DNA of 12,226 bases from Chloroflexota bacterium (GTDB taxonomy: Bacteria > Chloroflexota > Anaerolineae > Aggregatilineales > UBA2796), in contig RFIM01000053.1 of the NCBI GenBank assembly GCA_003695215.1, positions 1 to 12,226 of the forward strand, in the 5' to 3' direction. The notes beneath the pieces are model-generated. The model made no database searches and was not told where the DNA came from. It saw only the letters and a program-made list of their open reading frames with translations. The position numbers were made by a program, and so were the translations under genes. Positions 5,377-12,226 of the stretch are shown in pieces; within the stretch, counting starts at the first letter, position 1, and each line of letters opens with the position of its first letter.

Positions 5377-6516
5377 ATGTGGGGCATGAGCTACGGCGCA
5401 CACACACTGATTGGTCGCACTATTGGCAAGTACGAGATTCTGGCGGTTGTTGGCGGTGGCGGCATGGGCACAGTCTACCGCGCGCAGCAGGTAGGCGTCC
5501 AGCGCGAGGTAGCTGTCAAAGTTTTGAACGTCGAGCTATCGGACTCGCAGCCATTTGTGGAGCGCTTCAAGCGCGAGGCTGCCGCGCTTGCAGCGCTCGA
5601 GCACCCGCATATCATCCCTGTGATCGACTTCGGGCAGGAAGGCGATTACTTGTATCTGGTCATGGCGCTCAAGACGGGCGGCAACTTGAGCCAGGTCATT
5701 CGAGAAGGCAACGTGCCGCTTGCAGAGGTGCAGCGCTATATCGATCAGATCGCCTCAGCGTTGGACTACGCGCACCTGCGCGGCATCATCCACCGCGATT
5801 TGAAGCCCGCGAATATCTTGCTGGATGAAGAGCGGAACACTTTCCTGACCGATTTTGGGATTGCGCGGCGCCTTGGCGAGACGCGGCTGACGGCCCAGGG
5901 CATGGTCGTCGGCAGCCCGACCTACATGGCACCTGAGTCGTGGCGCGGCGAAGAGCCAAGCGCTGAGACCGACGTCTACTCGCTCGGCATCATCCTCTTC
6001 CAGCTGCTGACGGGCAAAGCGCCTTTTGAAGAGACCAAGACCGTGCGCCTGATGAACATGCACCTGTTTGAGACGCCGACGCCGCTGCAGGCGCTGCGCC
6101 CTGATTTGAACGAGCGTTTTCAGGCTGTGATCGACTTGGCGCTCGCCAAAGATCGCGCTCAACGCTTCCGAAGTGCGGGCGAGATGGCCAAAGCAGTGCG
6201 CAGCGCTGTCAAAGGTCAAGCTCAGCAGGAGAGCCCAGCAAAAAATGCAGCAGCGCCTGCTGATGGCGAAAAGACAGTCATCTTAGAACGCACACAGCCG
6301 AAGCCGCCGCCTGATCGGGCTCAGCGCGTGGCAGGAACATCAGCGCCGCCTGACAAGCCGACGCCGCTAGGCGCTGCTGAGCCGACGCCGCTGCGCTCTG
6401 AAGAAGGGCTAGTGCCTGAGGCACTTCGTGATAGGACGCGCCTGATCGTCATCGGCATGGGCGCCCTTATCGTTATCTTGCTTATTATGGTCGTCATTTT
6501 GGTGCTCTCGCGTTAG
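5377..6516 (+). CDS. Pkn-type Ser/Thr protein kinase with C-terminal membrane anchor
   Basis: The 379-residue protein carries a complete Hanks-type kinase domain at about 19-275. Visible elements are the glycine loop GGGGMG (26-31), VAVK with catalytic lysine K48, the helix C glutamate near E67, HRDLKPAN with catalytic D141, DFG (159-161), the activation loop ending in APE (185-187), and DVYSLG (199-204). All catalytic residues are present, so it should be active. A Pro/Ala-rich cytoplasmic linker (about 280-350) contains EKTVILERTQP, with Thr-Gln sites that might be autophosphorylated. Residues 356-377 form one membrane span that ends two residues before the C-terminus, so there is no outside sensor domain. 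Two starts are possible: ATG 5377, with AGAGAG only 2 nt upstream, or ATG 5386. The ytxH-like gene precedes it; the next gene starts 2 nt after its stop. Confidence 0.93.
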   Translation: MWGMSYGAHTLIGRTIGKYEILAVVGGGGMGTVYRAQQVGVQREVAVKVLNVELSDSQPFVERFKREAAALAALEHPHIIPVIDFGQEGDYLYLVMALKTGGNLSQVIREGNVPLAEVQRYIDQIASALDYAHLRGIIHRDLKPANILLDEERNTFLTDFGIARRLGETRLTAQGMVVGSPTYMAPESWRGEEPSAETDVYSLGIILFQLLTGKAPFEETKTVRLMNMHLFETPTPLQALRPDLNERFQAVIDLALAKDRAQRFRSAGEMAKAVRSAVKGQAQQESPAKNAAAPADGEKTVILERTQPKPPPDRAQRVAGTSAPPDKPTPLGAAEPTPLRSEEGLVPEALRDRTRLIVIGMGALIVILLIMVVILVLSR

Positions 6517-6518
6517 CC

Positions 6519-7265
6519 ATGCCGACGCCGTTCATGCACATTGCGCTCGCCGATCGGCTGATCGCTGATCCTGAGCTATCGCCAACTGCCCGCGCTGTGC
6601 TTGAGCAGGCTTGGGGCGCCTTTTTGCTGGGCAGCATCGCGCCCGACGCGCGCGTCTCCTCAGGCTTGGCGCGCAGCCAGACTCACTTCTTCGATTATGG
6701 GACGCTGCTCGATATGTCGCCTGCCTGCAAGCTGCTGCGTGCCTTCCCAAGGCTACGCTATAGCGCGCTCAGCGATCCCGCGCAACGCGCTTTTGTGGCA
6801 GGCTATGCTGCGCATCTGGCAATGGATGCGACTTGGTTCGTAGAGATGTTGCCGCATTTCAGCCGCGATTGGGCCTCGGCGACGCGACGTAGCGTTTTGC
6901 TGCACGCCTTGCTTGGTCATCTGGATGCGCGCGACCGCGCTTGCCTAGCCGAAGGCGACTACTCAGCGCTGAAAAATGCTGTGCCGCGCGCTTGGTTGCC
7001 CTTCATCTCAGATGCCGACTTGTGCGTGTGGCGCGATCTAATCGCCGATCAGTTGGCGCCGCGTGCGCCCAGCCGCACCTTGGAGATTCTGGGCAGCCGC
7101 ATTTGCATGTCCGCTGCGCAGCTGCAAGCCTTGCTGGCCAATGAAACCGAAATGCGCCTGCTGTGGCAGAATATTCCGCCAAGCCTGATCGCTTCGGTCG
7201 AGGTGGCGATGCACGCAAGCGTCCGTCAGACTGTCAACGCCTACTTCGCCGACCAACTGGCTTGA
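6519..7265 (+). CDS. Zinc-dependent phospholipase C-like protein
   Basis: The 248-residue protein resembles the zinc-dependent phospholipase C family (PF00882). Likely metal ligands are spread as in that family: H7 (in PTPFMHIALAD), D43 (GSIAPDAR), H56 (SQTHFFDY), and H99 and D103 (YAAHLAMDATW). The all-helical composition also fits. Such proteins are predicted hydrolases, but many members act on unknown substrates, so the phospholipase label is only a family name here. No signal peptide is seen, so it is probably cytoplasmic, unlike secreted PLC toxins. The ATG lies 2 nt after the kinase stop with no separate promoter, so it is expected to be co-transcribed and possibly coupled to it. The C-terminal part (about 150-248) is poorly conserved as far as I can judge. 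Confidence 0.7.
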   Translation: MPTPFMHIALADRLIADPELSPTARAVLEQAWGAFLLGSIAPDARVSSGLARSQTHFFDYGTLLDMSPACKLLRAFPRLRYSALSDPAQRAFVAGYAAHLAMDATWFVEMLPHFSRDWASATRRSVLLHALLGHLDARDRACLAEGDYSALKNAVPRAWLPFISDADLCVWRDLIADQLAPRAPSRTLEILGSRICMSAAQLQALLANETEMRLLWQNIPPSLIASVEVAMHASVRQTVNAYFADQLA

Positions 7266-7297
7266 GGGCTCTCACACGCACGAAGGAATGTAATAAG

Positions 7298-8308
7298 ATG
7301 TCAATGCACGTTCTGGTCACAGGCGGCGCAGGCTATATCGGCTCAACAGCTGCTGCTGCGCTGATCCACAACGGCTATCGGGTCACAGTCTTTGATAACC
7401 TCTCACGCGGTCATCGTGCGGCCGTGCCGCTCGAGGCCGATTTTGTACAAGGCGATCTGGGCGACCGCGCCGCGCTCGATACGCTTTTCCAAATGGGCAA
7501 GTTCGATGCGGTCATGCATTTCGCCGCGCTTGCTGAGGCAGGCGAGAGCATGCAGAAGATCGGCTTGTACTTCCGCAACAACGTCACAGGCAGCCAGATT
7601 CTGCTGGATACGATGATCGCGCACGACGTCAAGCGGCTGATTTTCTCCTCAACTGCAGCTGTGTATGGCAGCAAGGATTCGCTGATCCACGAAGATGATC
7701 CTCACGAGCCTGCAAGCGTCTATGGCGAGAGCAAGCTCATGACCGAACGGATGGTCCGCTGGTATCATCAGCGCGAAGGCTTGCGCTACTGCATTTTGCG
7801 CTACTTCAACGCTTGTGGCGCCATGCTAGATGAACATGGACGCGCTGTGCGCGGCGAGGCGCATCAGCCTGAGACACACTTAATTCCGCTGACCTTGCAA
7901 GTGGCGCTCGGTCAGCGTCCGCATGTGAGCATCTTCGGCACGGATTATCCAACGCCTGACGGCACCTGCATCCGCGATTATGTGCATGTAGAAGACCTTG
8001 CTCGCGCGCATATCCTTGCCCTTGAAGCACTGGACGAGCGCGCCGCGATGACCTACAACCTAGGCAACGGGCAAGGTTACAGCGTCCGTGAGGTAATTCA
8101 AGTGGCGCGCGAAGTCACAGGTCATCCGATTCCAGCTGTCGAGGCGCCGCGGCGGCCTGGCGATGGGCCGATCTTGGTCGCCTCGGCCGAACGAATCAGC
8201 CGCGAGCTGGGCTGGCAACCGCGCTATCCAAAACTGCACGATATCATCGCCTCAGCCTGGGCATGGCATCGGGCGCATCCACAGGGCTATGCGGAACAAG
8301 GCATATGA
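7298..8308 (+). CDS. galE: UDP-glucose 4-epimerase
   Basis: The 336-residue protein is an extended short-chain dehydrogenase/reductase that interconverts UDP-glucose and UDP-galactose with bound NAD, a step in galactose use and in supplying sugars for surface glycans. The NAD-binding motif TGGAGYIG is at 8-15, HFAALAEAGES at 75-85, and SSTAAVYG at 117-124 (T119 at the catalytic Ser/Thr position). YGESK gives the Tyr/Lys pair Y142/K146. RYFNACGA (169-176), PETHLIPL (191-198) and TPDGTCIRDYVHV (219-231) are specific to GalE. AAGGAA (7283-7288) precedes ATG 7298 by 9 nt; a longer frame upstream overlaps the previous gene and lacks support. A second in-frame ATG lies at 7304. The stop overlaps the next start as ATGA. 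A related UDP-sugar epimerase is possible, but all features match GalE. Confidence 0.93.
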   Translation: MSMHVLVTGGAGYIGSTAAAALIHNGYRVTVFDNLSRGHRAAVPLEADFVQGDLGDRAALDTLFQMGKFDAVMHFAALAEAGESMQKIGLYFRNNVTGSQILLDTMIAHDVKRLIFSSTAAVYGSKDSLIHEDDPHEPASVYGESKLMTERMVRWYHQREGLRYCILRYFNACGAMLDEHGRAVRGEAHQPETHLIPLTLQVALGQRPHVSIFGTDYPTPDGTCIRDYVHVEDLARAHILALEALDERAAMTYNLGNGQGYSVREVIQVAREVTGHPIPAVEAPRRPGDGPILVASAERISRELGWQPRYPKLHDIIASAWAWHRAHPQGYAEQGI

Positions 8309-9099
8309 GCGATCCAATCGAGCGCTCGGCCGCTTTTTACAATGCCATTGCGCGCTACTATGATGCTGAAAACGAGCACAAGCTCGATGACTTGCCTTTC
8401 TACAGCAGCCTTGCCGCTGAGCACGGCGATCCGATCTTGGATATCGGCTGTGGCACAGGGCGAGTCACTTTTCACCTAGCGGCTGAAGGCTATCGCGTTC
8501 ACGGCCTCGACCTTGCGCGTGGGATGCTGGAGCGCGCTGAGCGTAAACTGCGCGGACGCGCCGATCTGCGCGATTTTGCCATGTTCTATCACGGCGATGC
8601 GCTGACTTTCACCTTTCCAACGCGCTACAAACTGATCTTGCTGCCTTACAATGCTTTCATGCACTTCCATACAGCGCAGGCACAACGGCAGCTGCTCACG
8701 CGCTTGGCAACGTGCCTGGCGCCTGATGGGCTGATTGTTTTTGACTTGCCCAACGCGGCTGAGGTGTTCAGCACGCAGGATGATGGCGCGCTCAGGCTAG
8801 AGCGCACTTTTATCGAGCCTGAGAGCGGCAATCTCGTGATGCAGCAATCGGTCAGCGCGCTGGATCGTGTGGAGCAACTCCAGCACATCACCTGGATTTA
8901 TGATGAAATCAGCGCGGACGGCATATTGCGGCGCACTGTGGCGCCGCTCACTTTGCGGTACGTTTTTCCCGCTGAGCTTGACCTGCTGCTGGAGCTATGT
9001 GGCTTGGCACGCTTTGAGCGCATGGGCGATTACGATGGCTCGCCTTTCAGTGAGACGAGTTCCAACTTGATCGTCTTGGCAACACATAAAGATTTATGA
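8305..9099 (+). CDS. Class I SAM-dependent methyltransferase
   Basis: The 264-residue protein has a Rossmann-type methyltransferase fold. Motif I is PILDIGCGTGR (43-53). The acidic residue that binds the SAM ribose is in GLDLARGML (67-75, D69). LILLPYNAFMHF (about 112-123) matches the motif IV region, and LAPDGLIVFDLPN (about 139-151) is the usual strand after motif IV. The C-terminal half is a beta-rich substrate domain of the type seen in small-molecule methyltransferases. The substrate is unknown; a sugar, lipid head group or metabolite is possible given galE beside it. The start overlaps the galE stop by 4 bp (ATGA), with GGAACAAGG just upstream as a weak ribosome binding site. The stop overlaps the next gene in the same way and lies inside a 9-bp tandem duplication. 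Confidence 0.88.
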   Translation: MSDPIERSAAFYNAIARYYDAENEHKLDDLPFYSSLAAEHGDPILDIGCGTGRVTFHLAAEGYRVHGLDLARGMLERAERKLRGRADLRDFAMFYHGDALTFTFPTRYKLILLPYNAFMHFHTAQAQRQLLTRLATCLAPDGLIVFDLPNAAEVFSTQDDGALRLERTFIEPESGNLVMQQSVSALDRVEQLQHITWIYDEISADGILRRTVAPLTLRYVFPAELDLLLELCGLARFERMGDYDGSPFSETSSNLIVLATHKDL

Positions 9100-9107
9100 G
9101 ATTTATG
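9090..9107 (+). repeat. 9-bp perfect tandem duplication at the methyltransferase/DUF4832 junction
   Basis: AGATTTATG occurs twice back to back (9090-9098 and 9099-9107). The first copy holds the methyltransferase stop and the first ATG of the next gene; the second copy supplies a second in-frame ATG nine bases later. Either ATG could start the next protein (residues M1 or M4). Confidence 0.8.
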
Positions 9108-10529
9108 TGCAAGCGCGCGTTCATAAGTCTTTACGCAGTCTTGCTGCTGATGCTCAGCATATCTGTCGTCACAGCGCAGACGCTCAACACAAGGACGTAT
9201 CAAGCAAGCAACGTCAATTTCGCTAACCCTGAGCGCGGTTTTTTCATCCAACGTACGCCTTTGTGGCGCGCAGGCCAGCGCATCGCGCTTGATCCGACTG
9301 ATCTAGCTGAAGCGTATGCCGCAGGCATTAGCCTCGTGCGCACCTACTATCTGCTTGAGCGCTACCGCGATCGGCCGCTGGATACTTTTGTACTCGAGGC
9401 GCTACAAGCGGATATGCACACAGCCCGATCTAACGGATTCAAGGTCATTTTGCGCTTTGCTTACAACTTTCCAACGAATGCTGATTACCAAGCAAGCCTA
9501 GATGCTCCACTTGATATCGTCTTACAACACATCGCGCAGCTGAAGCCAATTTTACGTGCTCATGCAGATGTGATTGCTCACCTTGAAGCAGGTTTTATCG
9601 GCGCTTGGGGCGAATGGCATAGCTCATCCAATCGCCTAATCGACTATCCTGAGCGCGGTCTCAATACACCTGCGCGTGCTATCATCTCCAGCTTGCTAGA
9701 AGCCTTGCCTCAAACGCGCATGGTCGCCTTGCGCTACCCGCTGCTGAAGCAGCAACTCTTTGGTGTGCAACCTTTGCACGAGGAACAGGCATTTAGCGGC
9801 GAGCCGCAAGCGCGCATTGGCGCACATGACGATTGTTTCCTTGCTTCTGCAACCAATCGGGGAACCTACCTTAACGCTCATAACCAGCCGCAAATTGCGC
9901 ACTTCAAAGCCTACCTTCATGCCGATAATCGCTATGTGGTGCAAAGCGGCGAGACTTGCAATAGCGATACAGAAGCGCAGCCATTCGTCAGCTGTCGAAA
10001 TGCACTAGCTGAGCTCTCATACCTGCGCTGGTCAAGCCTGAATCTTGACTATCATCCTGAAGTGATCCAGACCTGGCGGCGCGAAGGCTGTTTTGAGGAA
10101 ATTGCGCGGCGGCTAGGCTATCGCTTGCGCTTGATTGAAGCCTCGGCACCGCCAGCACCGAGCCAGGATGGCACAGTGGAAGTTTGGCTGAGGCTAAACA
10201 ATGATGGTTTTGCCAGCCCTTACAATCCGCGCGGTTTTGCGCTGGCCTTGCGTAGCGTTGAGGGTAAACTCTACCCACTGAAGATCGATCAAGCGCCTGA
10301 TCCGCGTCTGTGGCTGCCGGAGAGGCCAATTTTTGTGCAAGTACGCGCTAAACTACCCGATAAATTGCCTGAAGGCAGTTATGAGCTAATGCTCAGCTTG
10401 CCCGCTCCTGAGCCAAGCCTATCAAGCGATCCGCGCTACTCGATACGCTTGGCTAATGAAGGGTTGTGGGATGCCAGAACAGGTTATCACGCTCTAGGTC
10501 TCTGGCTGAAAGCTGGTGCCTCTCAATAA
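9096..10529 (+). CDS. Secreted DUF4874/DUF4832 protein
   Basis: The 477-residue protein begins with a basic start and a hydrophobic stretch (about 7-25) ending VVTAQT, a good signal peptide with cleavage near residue 27, so it should be exported. Residues about 38-195 match the DUF4874 type, opening with NVNFANPERGFF and later GFIGAWGEWH (167-176), which looks like a glycosidase-type barrel segment. Residues about 207-468 match DUF4832, with ALRYPLL (211-217), EEQAFSGEP and IGAHDDCFLA around 229-250, and a final beta-rich part ending GYHALGLWL. Proteins of this pairing are widespread secreted proteins; an action on carbohydrates is suspected but not shown. The start overlaps the methyltransferase stop as ATGA and has an alternative ATG at 9105. 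Hand counting of 9421-9540 gives 56 G+C in 120 bases (47%), lower than a 60-base sample in galE (57%). Confidence 0.85.
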   Translation: MRFMCKRAFISLYAVLLLMLSISVVTAQTLNTRTYQASNVNFANPERGFFIQRTPLWRAGQRIALDPTDLAEAYAAGISLVRTYYLLERYRDRPLDTFVLEALQADMHTARSNGFKVILRFAYNFPTNADYQASLDAPLDIVLQHIAQLKPILRAHADVIAHLEAGFIGAWGEWHSSSNRLIDYPERGLNTPARAIISSLLEALPQTRMVALRYPLLKQQLFGVQPLHEEQAFSGEPQARIGAHDDCFLASATNRGTYLNAHNQPQIAHFKAYLHADNRYVVQSGETCNSDTEAQPFVSCRNALAELSYLRWSSLNLDYHPEVIQTWRREGCFEEIARRLGYRLRLIEASAPPAPSQDGTVEVWLRLNNDGFASPYNPRGFALALRSVEGKLYPLKIDQAPDPRLWLPERPIFVQVRAKLPDKLPEGSYELMLSLPAPEPSLSSDPRYSIRLANEGLWDARTGYHALGLWLKAGASQ

Positions 10530-10557
10530 AAAGCGCTCGGTCAACGACCGAGCGCTT
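10525..10557 (-). terminator. Intrinsic terminator of glnA
   Basis: AAGCGCTCGGTC (10531-10542) and GACCGAGCGCTT (10546-10557) form a perfect 12-bp stem with a 3-nt loop. On the minus strand the stem is followed by a T-rich tract (TTTTTATTG when counted with the last stem bases), the classic intrinsic terminator form, about 10 nt after the glnA stop. On the plus strand no T-run follows, so it can serve the convergent DUF4832 gene only as a 3'-end hairpin. The T-tract overlaps the TAA stop (10527-10529) of that gene. Confidence 0.88.
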
Positions 10558-10567
10558 GCGCAGGTGC

Positions 10568-11986
10568 CTAGAACATGCTCCACAAGAACTGATTGGTCAC
10601 CTCATGATGGTACTGAATTTCCGCCACTTTGATGACCGAGCCGAGCCGACGCGGGCAGCGATCGGCTTGCATGGTCTTGAGCGCCGCAAAGCGCGCCTGA
10701 ATCTCTGAGCCGATTAGCTGCTCAACGTAGGCACTGCTGCTGAAGCAGCTGATAGCATCGTAGATGTTATCGGGCAGGATCGCGCCTTCGGGCACTTGCG
10801 CGGGCGCAGTGCCTTCCAGGCCTGTTCTCAAGAGCACGTAGAAGGCTAGATAAGGATTGGCATCAGGCGCGATCGAGCGCACTTCGATGCGCGCTGAGCG
10901 CTCATTGCCGATCGGAATGCGGATCATCGCGCCGCGATCAATGGGCGAGAATTTGATCTCATTCGGCGCTTCATAATGCGGGTCAAGGCGGCGGTAGGCG
11001 TTGACGCTCGAGTTCAGCACCAGGCAGATATCCAGCGCATGATTCAGGATACGCTTGATGAAGTCATAGGCCATAGGCGAGAGGCTCTCAGCGCCTTGAG
11101 GATCGTAGAACAGGTTCTTGCCGTTCTGCGAGACCGAGAGATTGGTGTGCATGCCGCTGCCATTCACGCCTGTGACGGGCTTGGGCAAGAAGCTGGCAGT
11201 CATACCGAGCTTGTAAGCGGTTTGGCGGCACAGCAACTTATAGAGCTGGACTTGATCGGCGGCGATGGACGCTTCCGAGTATGAATAGTTCATCTCAAAC
11301 TGCGAGGGCGCCACTTCAGGATGATCCTTCTCATTGGCAAAGCCCATGGCGCGCTGCACTTCTGCAGCCAGATCGATGAATTGGCGCAGCGGGCTAGTCG
11401 GAAGGGAGTGGTAGTAGCCGCTGGTGGTCACGAACTCGAAGCGCCCTGTCTCATAGTAGTGCTGCTCGGCATTTTGGCCTTTGAACAGGAAGCCTTCGAT
11501 CTCGTTCGCTGCGTTGCACGTGTAGCCGTACTGTTCGTAGAGCGTCTGCAGATAGCGCTTGAGCAGCGAGCGCATGTCGCCGATGTAAGGCGTGCCATCG
11601 CGCTCCAGTACCTCGCCAAAGACCAACACTTTGCCAGGCCCAAAGACATCGGCAGGCAGCCAGTAGAAAGCCGACCAATCAATGCCCAAGCGCAAGTCGG
11701 ACTCGGACTGCTGTGAGAAGCCGCGAATGGATGAGCCATCAAAGGTCAGGTTATCGGCCGATTTCAGCAGGAACTTCTTATCATAGTCCAGCATGTGCAG
11801 CCGACCTTCGAGGTCAGTGAAGCAGACGGTGACTGCCTTGAGGCGCTTTTCATCAGCCAGATATTTCATGCGCTCTTCGCGCAGCACATGCATTGGCGTG
11901 CGATCCAAGCGTTGTTGCTTAGCAGCGAGGTTGCGCTCTTCAAGTTCATCGTAGGGAATTTCGAGGAAAACTCGCAAATCGGACAT
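10568..11986 (-). CDS. glnA: Glutamine synthetase (type I family)
   Basis: The 472-residue protein makes glutamine from glutamate, ammonia and ATP; the family forms dodecamers. Visible signatures are FDGSSIRGF (82-90), NEIEGFLF (161-168, metal-binding E162 and E164), HPEVAPSQFEMNY (222-234), NGSGMH (275-280, H280 metal ligand), YEAP (338-341), RGAMIRIP (351-358), ARIEVR (365-370, E368 and R370) and DANPYLAF (375-382). All key catalytic residues seem present. The first 45 or so residues before the beta-Grasp part are a little longer than usual. DNIYD at 406-410 aligns roughly with the adenylylation-site region of GSI-beta enzymes, but whether Y409 is modified cannot be judged. GGAAAGG (12000-11994) lies 7 nt before the ATG and fixes the start. 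It follows a 5S rRNA on the same strand and ends in a strong terminator. Confidence 0.95.
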   Translation of the reverse strand: MSDLRVFLEIPYDELEERNLAAKQQRLDRTPMHVLREERMKYLADEKRLKAVTVCFTDLEGRLHMLDYDKKFLLKSADNLTFDGSSIRGFSQQSESDLRLGIDWSAFYWLPADVFGPGKVLVFGEVLERDGTPYIGDMRSLLKRYLQTLYEQYGYTCNAANEIEGFLFKGQNAEQHYYETGRFEFVTTSGYYHSLPTSPLRQFIDLAAEVQRAMGFANEKDHPEVAPSQFEMNYSYSEASIAADQVQLYKLLCRQTAYKLGMTASFLPKPVTGVNGSGMHTNLSVSQNGKNLFYDPQGAESLSPMAYDFIKRILNHALDICLVLNSSVNAYRRLDPHYEAPNEIKFSPIDRGAMIRIPIGNERSARIEVRSIAPDANPYLAFYVLLRTGLEGTAPAQVPEGAILPDNIYDAISCFSSSAYVEQLIGSEIQARFAALKTMQADRCPRRLGSVIKVAEIQYHHEVTNQFLWSMF

Positions 11987-12094
11987 GGCATAGCCTTTCC
12001 AATGGCAATGGATACGCCGATAAGTCTATAGGAAAAGCCGTGCCATGTGCATTGGATGATTTACACGGAATTTGTGGGTCAGTTTATTGGGCAG

Positions 12095-12122
12095 GTTATA
12101 CGAAGAGTCAGCGTGGGCTCAA
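12095..12122 (-). promoter_or_regulatory. Candidate glnA promoter
   Basis: On the minus strand TTGAGC (12122-12117, four of six matches) and TATAAC (12100-12095, five of six matches) are separated by 16 nt. Transcription would start near 12088 and give a leader of about 100 nt. A second -10-like TATAGA near 12028 has no clear -35 box. The site lies about 40 nt after the 5S rRNA 3' end, so glnA need not depend on rRNA read-through. Confidence 0.4.
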
Positions 12123-12160
12123 CCGCTGAAGCGTTAGCGGCGTTGGTATGAGCGAGAAGG

Positions 12161-12226
12161 GCTTGGCAATGACCTACTCTCCCAATCCGTCTCCAGATCA
12201 GTACCATCGGCGCTGGCGGGCTTAAC
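12161..12226 (-). rRNA. rrf: 5S ribosomal RNA, 3' half only
   Basis: Read on the minus strand from the window edge, the sequence runs GTTAAGCCCGCCAGCGCCGA, then TGGTACTG, a stem region, GGGAGAGTAGGTC and finally TTGCCAAG. These are the conserved loop and helix segments of the 3' half of bacterial 5S rRNA, with the terminal CCAAG that pairs with the 5' end. The 5' half lies beyond the window. The 3' end at about 12161 is set by the expected terminal helix and may be off by one or two bases. Bacterial 5S genes usually lie at the end of an rRNA operon, so 23S may lie to the right. Confidence 0.92.

Noticed and set aside
5755..6219. A 154-codon minus-strand frame opposite the kinase
   Set aside because: The plus strand carries the complete catalytic set of a protein kinase here, so the antisense frame is a shadow.
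7163..7297. A 45-residue N-terminal extension of galE
   Set aside because: It overlaps the preceding gene, reads as low-quality Arg-rich sequence, and the GalE fold begins right after ATG 7298, which has a ribosome binding site.
12123..12140. A hairpin just after the 5S rRNA as an intrinsic terminator
   Set aside because: CCGCT and AGCGG form only a 5-bp stem with an 8-nt loop and no T-run follows on the minus strand, so it is too weak to call.
1..12226. CRISPR array, insertion sequence, phage or toxin-antitoxin system
   Set aside because: I found no spaced direct repeats, transposase or integrase motifs, terminal inverted repeats or small paired toxin-like genes.

Overview
The window looks like bacterial chromosome of moderately high GC. 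The gene families and their style (a CUT1 sugar-type ABC permease pair, an SUMF1-domain protein, a Pkn-type kinase with a C-terminal membrane anchor, secreted proteins with Thr/Pro-rich tails or DUF4874/DUF4832 domains) would fit Chloroflexota, perhaps Anaerolineae-like. That is an inference from gene content; no taxonomic marker is decisive here, and only the 3' half of a 5S rRNA is present.

Left arm, minus strand (1-4860, read right to left). A membrane-anchored two-part hypothetical protein (3661-4860) is followed by a possible 29-codon ORF (3483-3572). Next is an SUMF1/formylglycine-generating-enzyme-type protein fused to a glutaredoxin-like domain (2219-3418), then two CUT1 ABC permeases (1100-2134 and 246-1100). 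The last gene is membrane-anchored, cut by the window edge, and overlaps the second permease by 4 bp (1-249). The permease pair has its own good sigma70-like promoter. That promoter carries one arm of a perfect 14-bp inverted repeat; the other arm is codons 2-6 of the first permease gene.

Middle, plus strand (about 4991-10529). A divergent promoter region (4861-5071) separates the two arms. From TCGACA/TATACT at 4991-5020 a tightly packed gene string runs rightward: YtxH-like small membrane protein, a 12-bp-stem hairpin, Ser/Thr kinase, zinc-dependent phospholipase C-like protein, UDP-glucose 4-epimerase (galE), SAM-dependent methyltransferase, and a secreted DUF4874/DUF4832 protein. Gaps after the kinase are 2 nt, 32 nt, and two ATGA overlaps, so co-transcription and translational coupling are likely. 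The shared theme may be the cell envelope or surface glycans, but this is not proven.

Right arm, minus strand (10525-12226). The 3' part of a 5S rRNA lies at the right edge. Glutamine synthetase (glnA) follows it on the same strand and ends in a strong intrinsic terminator, whose T-tract overlaps the stop codon of the convergent DUF4832 gene.

No CRISPR array, tRNA, insertion sequence or phage gene is visible. The most unusual items are the 14-bp inverted repeat bridging promoter and start codon (2118-2209), the SUMF1-glutaredoxin fusion that lacks the expected cysteines of both domains, and a 9-bp tandem duplication that creates two in-frame start codons at a gene junction (9090-9107).
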